From NCBI RefSeq assembly GCF_002858805.1, contig NZ_PJZI01000006.1:82368-146367 (forward strand): a stretch of 64,000 bases of DNA. Reading direction: 5' to 3'. The notes under the pieces were generated by a model that was not told the DNA's origin, did no database searches, and saw only the letters and a program-made list of their open reading frames with translations. Shown one piece after another: positions 34,960 through 43,260 of the stretch. Positions within the stretch are counted from its first letter, which is position 1; every line of letters begins with the position of its first letter. Made by a program: the position numbers and the translations under genes. Origin of the DNA: Chimaeribacter arupi. Its GTDB lineage: Bacteria; Pseudomonadota; Gammaproteobacteria; Enterobacterales; Enterobacteriaceae.

Positions 34960-34991
34960 CGGGCTGTCATCAATTACCTGATGACAGCCCG
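34960..34991. terminator. strong bidirectional terminator
   Basis: A perfect 13-bp stem, CGGGCTGTCATCA with TGATGACAGCCCG, encloses ATTACC. It sits between the small gene and the convergent DUF993 gene; TTTTT follows at 34997-35001. Confidence 0.8.
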
Positions 34992-35008
34992 ATGTGGTTT
35001 TTAATGGG

Positions 35009-36178
35009 CTACATCCCGTGCAGCCTGCCCAGCAGCCCCATTCGCTCCGCGGCCAGGTCAGGGTTCACCAGCAACCCGGCCTCATCTGCGAGGCGGAACA
35101 GCGCGCTGTAGTGCGCCAGGCTGCGGGCGCTCTGCATACCAGCCAGCATCGTGAAGTGGTTCTGATGCCCGTTCAGCCAGGCGAGGAAGACTATCCCGGC
35201 TTTGTAATACTGGGTGGGCGCGGCGAACATATGGCGGGCCAGCGGCAGCGTCGGCGCGAGGATCTGCTGGTAGGTCTCCCGGTCGCCCTGCGCCAGCGCG
35301 TGCAACGCCCCGGCCGCCGCCGGGGCAATCGCGTCCAGAACCCCCAACAGCGCGTGGGAGTAGCCCCGGCTGTCCCCGGCGATCAATTCGGGGTAGTTGA
35401 AATCGTCACCGGTATACATTTTTACCCGGCCGGGCAGGCGGCGGCGCATCGCGATCTCGCGATCTTTATCCAGCAGCGAAATCTTGATGCCGTCGATGCG
35501 AGCCTCATGGCGTTCAATCACCGACAGGCAAATCTCCATCGCGTCGTTGAGCCTGTCGGTGCCCCAGTAGCCGTGCAGCGCCGGGTCGAACATGTCACCG
35601 AGCCAGTGCAAAATCACCGGCTCCCGCACCTGCCGCAGGATGGCGTCATAGACCTGAAGGTAATCCTCTGGCCCCCTGGCGATGGCCGCCAGCGCCCGGC
35701 TGGCCATCAGGATAATGCGCCCGCCGCAGGCTTCAATCGCTGCTACCTGCTGCTCATAGGCGTCAATCACCGCCGTCAGGGTCAGCCCGGTGAAGCCGGT
35801 CAGGTGATCGGTGCCTGCGCCGCAGGCGATGGCCACCCCCGGAAAATCTTTCGCCTGGGCCACGCTGCGCTGGATCAGCAACAGGCTGGTGGGCCAGTCC
35901 AGCCCCATGCCGCGCTGGGCGGTATCCATCGCTTCCGCCACGCCGAAACCCAGTGACATCAGGTGGCGGCGATAGGCCAGCGTGGCCTCCCAGTCGAGCG
36001 CCATATCGCGCGTCGGGTGCTGCATCTGCCGTGGGTCTGCGACCACATGGGCGGCGGCAAACACCTCACGGTTGAAGCGGGGCTGGGGCGGCACCTGCCA
36101 GCGCGGCGCGCCCTTGACGTCGTAACGGTAAACGTGGCCCTGGCTGTCCAGTAAATGCACGTGATTGCTGAGGGTCAT
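35009..36178 (-). CDS. DUF993 protein, aldolase-like TIM barrel
   Basis: ATG 36178 has AAGGAG eight bases upstream. The 389 residues match the DUF993 family, related to the dihydrodipicolinate synthase/class I aldolase superfamily. IACGAGTDHL, VILHWLGDMFDP and IDGIKISLLDKD are visible; the last holds a candidate Schiff-base Lys. It is the last gene of a four-gene operon with a Gfo/Idh/MocA dehydrogenase and a TIM-barrel isomerase. It could cleave a keto-acid or keto-sugar intermediate. The reaction is unproven. Confidence 0.75.
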   Translation of the reverse strand: MTLSNHVHLLDSQGHVYRYDVKGAPRWQVPPQPRFNREVFAAAHVVADPRQMQHPTRDMALDWEATLAYRRHLMSLGFGVAEAMDTAQRGMGLDWPTSLLLIQRSVAQAKDFPGVAIACGAGTDHLTGFTGLTLTAVIDAYEQQVAAIEACGGRIILMASRALAAIARGPEDYLQVYDAILRQVREPVILHWLGDMFDPALHGYWGTDRLNDAMEICLSVIERHEARIDGIKISLLDKDREIAMRRRLPGRVKMYTGDDFNYPELIAGDSRGYSHALLGVLDAIAPAAAGALHALAQGDRETYQQILAPTLPLARHMFAAPTQYYKAGIVFLAWLNGHQNHFTMLAGMQSARSLAHYSALFRLADEAGLLVNPDLAAERMGLLGRLHGM

Positions 36179-36203
36179 GACAGGCTCCTTGGGGATCTGC
36201 GGG

Positions 36204-37442
36204 TTAATGCCGGGCCAGATGCGCACGCGGGTCACGCTCTGCCGGGTGCGGGGTGGCCACGGGCAATTTACGCACGCCGAACAGCACCAGGCTGCTGACC
36301 AGGATAACCAGCGCCGCCGCCAGCCAGACCGGTTGCAGGGTGTAATGCTGGGCGAAATAGCCGGCGATAATCGGGGAGATGCCGCCCGCTGCCATGCCCA
36401 TGTTCATCACAAAGCCGATGGCCGAGCCGCGCAGCGAGGGCGGCACCAGCTCAGCGGTGATGGACAGCACAATCGGCGTGATGGGGTAACCCAGGAACCC
36501 CAGCAGCATCACCAGCATAATCACCACCGGCACCGACAGCGTCAGCACCATCGCGGCCATTAACAGCGCGCTGACCACGGTAATTGCCATCAGAATGGTG
36601 CGGCGGCGCAGGAAATCACCTTTGTCGCAGTAGCGGCCGAGCAGGAAACCGCCGAGTGCGCCGGTCAGCCCCAGCAGGCTGGCTATCGTCCCGGCGGTGC
36701 CGATCGTCAGGTTTTTCACCTGCATCAGGTAGCTCGGCGCCCACAGCAGCACAATCCACCAGCCCGCCAGCAGCACAAAGTAATAGAGCGCCATCATCAT
36801 CACCGGCGCATGGCGGAACAGCGTGCGCAACGGCACTTTCTCCGCCGCCTGCCGGGCGATCAGGTCAGCGGGTTTGCGGTCATTTTTCACCAGCACCGCA
36901 TACAGCAGCGCCACCACAATCCCCAGCGCCCCGGCGACGTAGAACACCACCCGCCAGCCAAACACCGGGCCGAGCACCGCACCCATCCAGGTGCCGAGGA
37001 AGCCGCCAATCGGGTAGCCCATCCAGTAAAGGGACATCACCGTGGTGCGCTGTTTCTCGCTGGTGACGTTCGCCACCTCCAGCGAGGCGGCCGGCCAGAA
37101 AATCCCTTCGCCGATGCCGGTCATTACCCGGTAGAAGATCAGGCTGGTCAGGCTGCCTGCAAACCCGGTAAACAGGGTCGCCAGCGAGAACATCATCAAC
37201 CCGAGGATCAGCACCGGTTTGCCGCTGAGTTTGTCGGCGATGATGCCAGCCGCAAACAGGAACAGAATAAAACCAAAGAAGAAAGAGGAGAGCAGGATGC
37301 CGCTTTCGCCTTTGCCGAGGCCAAATTCCGTGGCAATCAGCCCAATCGCCGACGACACCGTCATGCGATCAACCGAATACATCATGTAGCCCAGTCCGCA
37401 CAGGACGGTAACCAGAACCATTTTCCGGGTATCGGTAGTCAT
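36204..37442 (-). CDS. MFS transporter, anion:cation symporter-like
   Basis: The 412 residues form about twelve membrane helices. The N-terminal GYMMYSVDRMTVSSAIGLIATEFGL and the TM4 GIGEGIFWPAASLEVANV pattern fit the ACS and related MFS uptake groups. The gene lies between the TIM-barrel and DUF993 genes. It probably imports the operon's substrate, perhaps a sugar acid or glycoside. Confidence 0.83.
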   Translation of the reverse strand: MTTDTRKMVLVTVLCGLGYMMYSVDRMTVSSAIGLIATEFGLGKGESGILLSSFFFGFILFLFAAGIIADKLSGKPVLILGLMMFSLATLFTGFAGSLTSLIFYRVMTGIGEGIFWPAASLEVANVTSEKQRTTVMSLYWMGYPIGGFLGTWMGAVLGPVFGWRVVFYVAGALGIVVALLYAVLVKNDRKPADLIARQAAEKVPLRTLFRHAPVMMMALYYFVLLAGWWIVLLWAPSYLMQVKNLTIGTAGTIASLLGLTGALGGFLLGRYCDKGDFLRRRTILMAITVVSALLMAAMVLTLSVPVVIMLVMLLGFLGYPITPIVLSITAELVPPSLRGSAIGFVMNMGMAAGGISPIIAGYFAQHYTLQPVWLAAALVILVSSLVLFGVRKLPVATPHPAERDPRAHLARH

Positions 37443-37510
37443 ATTTTCCTCGCCATGCCTGTTGACCGACGAAAACCGCTGTTCAGCGCTGTCAGAGACT
37501 CATTGGAATA

Positions 37511-38347
37511 TTAACCGTGCTGCAAATGCCGCATTTTGCAGGTGCGTAACACCTCATCAGGATCTTTCTCCCACCAGGTGAGGCGGGAAAAAATCTCCAC
37601 TTCGTGATAGCCGCGGTAGCCCTGCGCCTCCACCGCCTGCCGGAAACCGCGGATATCAATCACCCCGTCGCCCATCATGCCGCGGTCTTCCAGCATGTCC
37701 TGCGTGGGGTTAAGCCAGTCACAGATATGGAACGCCAGCAGCCTATGAGGCCCGGCGCGGGCAATTTCGCGGTGGAAATCGGCGTCCCACCAGGTGTGGT
37801 AGAGGTCAACCGCGATGCCCAGCCCGTTATCGCCCAGTTCATCACAGAGATCGTTGGCCTGTTTCAGGCTGTTGACGCAGGCGCGGTCGGCGGCATACAT
37901 CGGGTGCAGCGGCTCAATCGCCAGCGGCATCCCACGCGGCCGGGCGTAGTCCAGCAGCGCGCCCAGCCCGTCGCGTACCTGTTGGCGTGCACCGGCCAGA
38001 TCTTTTGAGCCGCCGGGCAGCCCGCCGACCACCAGCACCAGGCAGGACGCGCCGAGGGTCAGCGCCTCCTCCACGGCGCGGTAGTTGTCCTCCAGGGCTT
38101 TCCGGCGTGCCTCCGGGCCGGCGGCCGGGAACATGCCGCCGCGGCAGTAGCCGGTCACCGCCAGGTTATGCAGGCGGATCAGCCGGGCGGTTTCCTGCAA
38201 CCCGAGCGCGGCGACCTGATCGCGCCACGGCGAGATACCGCGGATGTCATGGCGCGCGCAGCCTTCAATGATCTGGCGCAGATCCCACTGGCGGCGCACC
38301 GTGGCGGTATTCAAAGAGAGTTTGTGAGGATCGGGTGTCTGCATCAT
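37511..38347 (-). CDS. sugar phosphate isomerase/epimerase family TIM barrel
   Basis: ATG 38347 has GGAGGG eight bases upstream; a frame start at 38374 would overlap the previous gene. The 278 residues hold the metal-binding set Glu (LAIEPLHP), Asp/His (AVDLYHTWWD), His (AFHICDW) and Glu (YHEVEIFS). It begins 5 bp after the dehydrogenase stop. In this operon it likely acts on the keto product of the dehydrogenase. Confidence 0.85.
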   Translation of the reverse strand: MMQTPDPHKLSLNTATVRRQWDLRQIIEGCARHDIRGISPWRDQVAALGLQETARLIRLHNLAVTGYCRGGMFPAAGPEARRKALEDNYRAVEEALTLGASCLVLVVGGLPGGSKDLAGARQQVRDGLGALLDYARPRGMPLAIEPLHPMYAADRACVNSLKQANDLCDELGDNGLGIAVDLYHTWWDADFHREIARAGPHRLLAFHICDWLNPTQDMLEDRGMMGDGVIDIRGFRQAVEAQGYRGYHEVEIFSRLTWWEKDPDEVLRTCKMRHLQHG

Positions 38348-38351
38348 CTTC

Positions 38352-39503
38352 TTATCCCTCCAGTGCGGGCACATCGACCCAGCGGCGCTCTTGCCAGCTT
38401 TTCAGCGCCAGATCCACCAGTTGCAGGCCCTTCGCCCCTTCCAGCAGGCCCCAGCGGTAATCCCCCTCGCCCCAAACATGGCGCAAAAAGAGTTCCCACT
38501 GCACCTTGAAGGCGTTGTCATACACCTGGGTGTCCGGCACGGTGGCCCAGTCGTTGAAGAAGTTGTGAGTCTGGCGCACATCCGGGTTCCAGACCGGTTT
38601 CGGGGTATTGACCGCCGCCTGGGTGTAGCAGTCGGTCAGCCCGGCGACGGCCGACCCGTTGACGCCATCCACCTGGAAGGTCACCAGATCGTCACGCCGC
38701 ACGCGCACGCACCAGGAGCTGTTGATCTGCACGATCGCGCCGTTATGCAGTTCAAAGGTGGCGTACACCGCATCATCCGCCGTGGCCTGATAGGGTTTTT
38801 GCTGTTCATCCCAGCGCGTCGGGATATGCGTTGCGCCGATGCAGCTCAGGCTTTTGATCTCGCCAAACAGGTTGTCGATGACATAGCGCCAGTGGCAGAT
38901 CATGTCGAGGATGATGCCGCCGCCCTCTTCGCTGCGGTAGTTCCAGGAGGGGCGCTGGGTCGGTTGCAGGTTGCCCTCAAACACCCAGTAGCCGAATTCA
39001 CCGCGCACCGACAGCACCTTGCCGAAGAAGCCCGCCTCATTCAGCAGGCGCAGCTTTTGCAGGCCGGGCAACCAGAGTTTGTCCTGCACCACGCCGTGGC
39101 AGACCCCTTTTTCGCGCGCGGCGCGGTAGAGATCGAGCGCGTCTTCCAGCCCCAGCGCGACCGGTTTTTCGCTGTAAACGTGTTTGCCCAGGGCGATCGC
39201 TTTTTTCAGCAGGGCGGGGCGCGCCTGGGTGGTGGCCGCATCAAAGAAGAGGATGTCATCAGGGTTGGCCAGCGCCTCATCGACGTTGGTGCCCCAGCGG
39301 GCAATGCCGTGCGCCTGCGCCAGTGCGGCGATTTTCTCTTCATTGCGGCCAATCAGAATCGGGTCGGGCATCAGGCGATCGCCGTTTGCCAGCAGCACGC
39401 CGCCCTGTTCACGGATTTGCACGATCGACCGGATCAGGTGCTGGTTTTTGCCCATCCGTCCGGTTACGCCATGCATGATGATGCCAACGGGGATCTGCGC
39501 CAT
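38352..39503 (-). CDS. Gfo/Idh/MocA-family dehydrogenase
   Basis: The 383 residues open with an unusual Rossmann start (VGIIMHGVTGRMGKNQHL) and keep EKPVAL near 125 and a catalytic-region ILDMICHWRYVIDNL. The C-terminal half is a typical Gfo/Idh/MocA beta-sheet domain. It is the first gene of the operon, facing TetR operators at 39610 and 39677. It probably oxidises a sugar or glycoside ring hydroxyl. Confidence 0.87.
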   Translation of the reverse strand: MAQIPVGIIMHGVTGRMGKNQHLIRSIVQIREQGGVLLANGDRLMPDPILIGRNEEKIAALAQAHGIARWGTNVDEALANPDDILFFDAATTQARPALLKKAIALGKHVYSEKPVALGLEDALDLYRAAREKGVCHGVVQDKLWLPGLQKLRLLNEAGFFGKVLSVRGEFGYWVFEGNLQPTQRPSWNYRSEEGGGIILDMICHWRYVIDNLFGEIKSLSCIGATHIPTRWDEQQKPYQATADDAVYATFELHNGAIVQINSSWCVRVRRDDLVTFQVDGVNGSAVAGLTDCYTQAAVNTPKPVWNPDVRQTHNFFNDWATVPDTQVYDNAFKVQWELFLRHVWGEGDYRWGLLEGAKGLQLVDLALKSWQERRWVDVPALEG

Positions 39504-39609
39504 TCATTCACCTCGGGGTAGAAGATGTCAGGCCACTGCGCGGGGTGTGATGCAGGCGTCATCACGCTGTGTTCGCCCGTGCCGGCGGCGGGGGATACGC
39601 CATACTCAT

Positions 39610-39625
39610 TCAACCAACCGGTTGA
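39610..39625. promoter_or_regulatory. TetR operator 1
   Basis: TCAACCAACCGGTTGA is a near-palindrome sharing AACCAACC-N-GTTG with site 2. It lies 107 bp before the dehydrogenase start in the divergent promoter region. Confidence 0.65.
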
Positions 39626-39676
39626 CAACCACACTATAGAAGCTGGCAAACCGCGCCGTGGTGATCCGTTTCACAT

Positions 39677-39692
39677 AACCAACCAGTTGGTT
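39677..39692. promoter_or_regulatory. TetR operator 2
   Basis: AACCAACCAGTTGGTT is palindromic apart from its central CA. It lies 46 bp before the TetR start codon, suggesting autoregulation. Confidence 0.65.
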
Positions 39693-39737
39693 GAAAAAGA
39701 GCGCAGGCTTGTTTTAGCGGGGAAATAGGGCACTATA

Positions 39738-40409
39738 ATGCTGAAACCTGTCGAGAAGAGTGAGGGAAACGGAGTGGTTATCAGGCGCGTTACGGAGAAA
39801 CATGATGCGGCAGACAAGCAGCAGCGCATCCTTCAGGCGGCCCGCGCGGAGTTTGCCGAGAAAGGGTTTGACGGCGCGCGGGTTGACAGCATCGCCGCCA
39901 GGGCCTGCGCCAATAAGCAGCTGATCTATTACTATTTCACCAATAAAGATGTGCTGTTTACCCATGTGCTGGAAGCGGCTTACCGCGACATCCGCGAACA
40001 GGAGGCGGCGCTCTCACTGGAGGCATTGCCCGCCAACGAGGCGATTTTGATGCTGGTGGAGTTCACCTGGCACTATTACCTGAAAAACCCGGAGTTTATC
40101 CGCCTGCTCAACAGTGAAAACCAGCTGAAAGCACGCCACCTCAAAACCTCCGGGGTGGCGGTGGAGGTAAACCAAAGCTGGATCAGCATCACCGAGGCGC
40201 TGCTGGCGCGCGGCCGGGCTGAAGGCACGGTACGGAGCGGCATCGACGTGATGCAACTCAACATCAACATTTCCGCCCTCGGCTTCTTCTACCTGATTAA
40301 CCAGTCCACGCTGTCGATTCTCTACCAGAAAGATCTCAGCGAAAAAGCTGCGCTGGATGAACGGCTGCGGGTGATGAAAGAGTGCATCGCCGCCTGGATC
40401 GCGCCATGA
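39738..40409 (+). CDS. TetR-family regulator of the DUF993 operon
   Basis: The 223 residues have a TetR helix-turn-helix (RILQAARAEFAEKGFDGARVDSIAARACANKQLIYYYFTNKD) preceded by about 28 residues. A RutR/CerR-like C-terminal domain follows (WHYYLKNPEFIRLLNSEN). It is divergent from the dehydrogenase operon, with two operators between. It likely represses that operon until a metabolite binds. A later in-frame GTG near 39774 is an alternative start. Confidence 0.88.
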   Translation: MLKPVEKSEGNGVVIRRVTEKHDAADKQQRILQAARAEFAEKGFDGARVDSIAARACANKQLIYYYFTNKDVLFTHVLEAAYRDIREQEAALSLEALPANEAILMLVEFTWHYYLKNPEFIRLLNSENQLKARHLKTSGVAVEVNQSWISITEALLARGRAEGTVRSGIDVMQLNINISALGFFYLINQSTLSILYQKDLSEKAALDERLRVMKECIAAWIAP

Positions 40410-40431
40410 GCCTGGTCAGCAAGGAGAACGT

Positions 40432-41367
40432 ATGATCCGGCTTGACGATGTGGCGCTGTTTGTCCGGTCTGCCGCGCTCGGCAGCTTTTCCCGCGCGGCC
40501 CGTGAAGGGGATCTGCTGCCGGGGCAGGTCAGTGCCGCGGTGCAGCGGCTGGAGCGTGATCTGGATAAGCGCTTGTTTGTGCGCTCCACGCGCAGCCTGC
40601 GGCTGACGGCCGAAGGCGAAACCTATTTGCCCTATGCCCAGGAGTTGCTGGCACTGGTGCAGGCGGGCGCAGAGAGCCTGCAAGGCAATGAGGAGGCGTT
40701 GCAGGGCGAGCTTAAAGTCGCGCTGCCTTCTGATATCGGCCGCAATATCCTGTTGCCGGTAATGACGGCCTTTTTCAAGGCGCACCCCGGCCTCTCCCTG
40801 CGGCTGTCGCTGTCTGACCAGCGCAGTGATATGTTCCGCGATCCGGTGGATGTGGCTGTCCGCTACGGCGCGCTGGACAACAGCCGCTACGTTGCGCTGC
40901 CGCTGGCGGCGGATAACCGGCGGGTGCTGGCTGCCTCACCGGGTTACCTGCAACAGCATGGCGAGCCGCAACAGTTGGATGACATTCCCCGCCACGCCTG
41001 CCTGCTCTACACCCTGAACGGCCAGGCGTATGACAAATGGCTGTTTCCGGGGCAGGGCGCGCCGCGCCAGCTGACGGTGAACAGCCGGATGCTGTGTGAC
41101 GATGCCGACATCGCCCGCCGCTGGGCGGTGGATGGCATGGGGATTGTCTATAAATCCTGGATTGATCTCAGTGATGACGTGCTGGCCGGGCGTTTAAAGG
41201 TGCTGCTGCCGGACCACCCCGGCGAAATCACGCCGCTGCACCTGATCTGCCCGCACCGCAAGCAGTTCTCCCCCGCCATACGGCAACTGCACCAATGCCT
41301 CAGCGATCACCTGAAAGGGATTATGGCGCAGATGCCCGCACCTGCCCTGCCGGACTATAGGGGGTAA
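40432..41367 (+). CDS. LysR-family regulator
   Basis: The 311-residue LysR protein has the N-terminal helix-turn-helix (AALGSFSRAAREGDLLPGQVSAAVQRLE, LFVRSTRSLRLT) and an effector domain (GELKVALPSDIG, VDVAVRYGALDNSRY). It starts 22 bp after the TetR stop with AAGGAG upstream, so the two may be co-transcribed. No obvious adjacent target other than the TetR unit. Confidence 0.88.
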   Translation: MIRLDDVALFVRSAALGSFSRAAREGDLLPGQVSAAVQRLERDLDKRLFVRSTRSLRLTAEGETYLPYAQELLALVQAGAESLQGNEEALQGELKVALPSDIGRNILLPVMTAFFKAHPGLSLRLSLSDQRSDMFRDPVDVAVRYGALDNSRYVALPLAADNRRVLAASPGYLQQHGEPQQLDDIPRHACLLYTLNGQAYDKWLFPGQGAPRQLTVNSRMLCDDADIARRWAVDGMGIVYKSWIDLSDDVLAGRLKVLLPDHPGEITPLHLICPHRKQFSPAIRQLHQCLSDHLKGIMAQMPAPALPDYRG

Positions 41368-41421
41368 TCGCGTTTTTAATGCGAACAGGGAAAAGAAACG
41401 AGATAACTGTTTTAGAAAGGA

Positions 41422-41446
41422 AAAGCCCCGTAAAGGGGCTTTTTGT
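41422..41446. terminator. bidirectional rho-independent terminator
   Basis: AAAGCCCC (41422-41429) pairs with GGGGCTTT (41435-41442), followed by TTTGTTCT and preceded by A-rich bases. It separates the convergent LysR gene and toxin-antitoxin operon. Confidence 0.85.
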
Positions 41447-41455
41447 TCTGTCCGG

Positions 41456-41782
41456 TTATTGTGCAAAAACGCTGAGGCCTTTGCGGCGGAGAATGTCCAG
41501 CATTCGCAGGGCTGCGCCATTGGGCTTTTTCTCACCACGCTCCCACTTTGAAACGCTCTCAACAGACATATTCAAGGTATAAGCCAGCATGGACTGGCTA
41601 ATATGAAGCTGGTCACGCAACGCACGGATTGCTGTGCCGTCCATTTCTTCCGGCTTGGGCATTTTTTCACGCAATTGCTGCGCTTTTAAGCGGGAACCAA
41701 TAAATTCAACGGTTTCATCAGAGACAGTGCCTGACTTGTTGAATGCTTGCGCCATTTCATGTAGTTGTTTCAGTCTGCTCAT
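41456..41782 (-). CDS. HigA/NadS-type XRE antitoxin
   Basis: The 108 residues end in an XRE helix-turn-helix (IRALRDQLHISQSMLAYTLNMSVESVSKWERGEKKPNGAALRMLDIL). It overlaps the upstream toxin gene by 26 bp, in toxin-first order as in HigBA. It should neutralise the toxin and repress the operon at the palindrome around 42230. Confidence 0.87.
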   Translation of the reverse strand: MSRLKQLHEMAQAFNKSGTVSDETVEFIGSRLKAQQLREKMPKPEEMDGTAIRALRDQLHISQSMLAYTLNMSVESVSKWERGEKKPNGAALRMLDILRRKGLSVFAQ

Positions 41783-42164
41783 GACATTTAACCTCTCTCA
41801 ATCTCTTTTCAGCAATATCTTTGCTGATACTTTCATCAGACGCTGCCAACAAATCCCGCGCTAAGCGCCGGTAGACTTCCAGCTCATCATCCGGGATTTC
41901 CTTTGTTCCATCATCTGGCACGTCCGCTTTTGTCCATCCATCTATAAAGAACAAATGGCTTTCATGGTGAAAAGCAATAACTGTACGTGCGCCGCCCCGC
42001 TTACCGCTATTGCCAAGGGGAATACGTTTTTTATAAACATGCCCACCCAATTGGGCATCCACCAATCCATTTTTAATTTCACCTGCAATCTCGCACAGGA
42101 TTTCATCTTTAATTTTTTGTTTTTTTAAGCTCTTATCAAAGAGAAAGGTCGTATAAATTTTCAT
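41757..42164 (-). CDS. RelE/HigB-type toxin
   Basis: The 135-residue protein begins with a RelE-superfamily core (IYTTFLFDKSLKK, GLVDAQLGGHVYKKRIPLGNSGKRGGARTVIAF, HLFFIDGWTKAD), the layout of ribosome-dependent mRNA interferases. The last 50 residues form a charged extension. It is first in the operon, before its antitoxin. Confidence 0.83.
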   Translation of the reverse strand: MKIYTTFLFDKSLKKQKIKDEILCEIAGEIKNGLVDAQLGGHVYKKRIPLGNSGKRGGARTVIAFHHESHLFFIDGWTKADVPDDGTKEIPDDELEVYRRLARDLLAASDESISKDIAEKRLREVKCHEQTETTT

Positions 42165-42482
42165 CTTTAATTCCCTGTTATTATTATCACTTTCCCTTAC
42201 ATTTGACGCTGATTACTGCTCAAAATATAGTACTTAGTACGGTATTTTTCAATGGTCCATTTCACTTTTTAAAAGGCTGGAAAACAGGAAATAAGCTGGG
42301 ATCGGGATAATGTTGTGATCCCGCCCTGCCCACATACCGTGCTCAGGTGAAAAATTGACCACCTGAGCGCTGTTTATTACGCTCATAGTATTGCCACAGG
42401 CCCATATTCAATGGGTTGCCGCTGAACGCGGCGCGATGTTCATTCCACCCTAAACAGAAATAACCACACAGACGAGGTCGTT
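42165..42482. other. toxin-antitoxin promoter region and SDR upstream region
   Basis: Besides the promoter and operator at 42224-42252, the stretch contains GCTCAGGTG-N10-CACCTGAGC (42341-42368) and GGGATC-N13-GATCCC (42298-42322). Neither hairpin has a T run. No gene was seen. Confidence 0.45.
42224..42252 (-). promoter_or_regulatory. sigma-70 promoter and operator of the toxin-antitoxin operon
   Basis: On the minus strand TTGAAA (42252-42247) and TATATT (42229-42224) are 17 bp apart. The spacer contains the inverted repeat GTACTTAGTAC (42230-42240), well placed for autorepression by the antitoxin. Confidence 0.65.
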
Positions 42483-43229
42483 ATGGCGAAGCTGGAAGGA
42501 AAAGTGGCACTGGTTACCGGCGCATCAAAAGGCATCGGGGCTGCGATCGCGAAAGCGCTGGCGGCACAGGGGGCGGCCGTGGCGGTGGCCTATGCCAACA
42601 GCCGGGACGCGGCAGACGCAGTGGTGGCTTCGATCCACGCCGCCGGCGGGAAGGCGGTGGCGGTGGGCGGCGATGTCTCCCAGGCGGCGGCCGCCGCCGC
42701 ATTGGTCGATGCCACGATCGACGCGTTTGGGCACCTCGACATTCTGGTGAACAATTCGGGGGTCTACGCCTTCGCGCCGATTGAAGAGATTACCGAAGAG
42801 GATTTCCATTACCAGTTCAACATCAACGTGCTGGGGGTGCTGCTGGTGACGCAGGCGGCGGTGCCGCATCTGAAAGAAGGGGCCAGCATCATTAATATTG
42901 GCTCCGGCACCACGGAGCTGACGCCGCCGATGACGGCCGTCTACAGCGGCACCAAGGGCGCGCTGGATGCCATCACCGGCGTGCTGGCGCGTGAACTGGG
43001 GCCGCGCGGCATCCGGGTGAACTCGCTTAACCCCGGTTACACCGAAACTGAGGGCACCCACACCGCAGGGATCACCGGTTCCGACATGGAAAAAAACCTG
43101 GTGACGCTGACCCCGCTCGGCCGCGGCGGGAAGCCGGAAGATATCGCGGATATCGCCGTGTTCCTGGCCTCGGATGATGCCCGCTGGCTGACCGGCGAGC
43201 GGCTGGTAGCCTCCGGCGGGTTGCGCTGA
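42483..43229 (+). CDS. SDR-family oxidoreductase (3-oxoacyl-ACP reductase-like)
   Basis: The 248-residue classical SDR has TGASKGIG near residue 13, NNSGVYAF, the active-site Ser in IINIGSGTT, YSGTKGALD and a C-terminal TGERLVASGG. Its substrate is unknown. It is convergent with a LysR gene that may regulate it or the exporter beyond. Confidence 0.86.
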   Translation: MAKLEGKVALVTGASKGIGAAIAKALAAQGAAVAVAYANSRDAADAVVASIHAAGGKAVAVGGDVSQAAAAAALVDATIDAFGHLDILVNNSGVYAFAPIEEITEEDFHYQFNINVLGVLLVTQAAVPHLKEGASIINIGSGTTELTPPMTAVYSGTKGALDAITGVLARELGPRGIRVNSLNPGYTETEGTHTAGITGSDMEKNLVTLTPLGRGGKPEDIADIAVFLASDDARWLTGERLVASGGLR

Positions 43230-43237
43230 CAATATCG

Positions 43238-43260
43238 CCCCCGTGCCGCACGGCAGGGGG
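43238..43260. terminator. hairpin between convergent SDR and LysR genes
   Basis: CCCCC-G-TGCCG pairs with CGGCA-GGGGG, with a one-base bulge. Confidence 0.55.
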
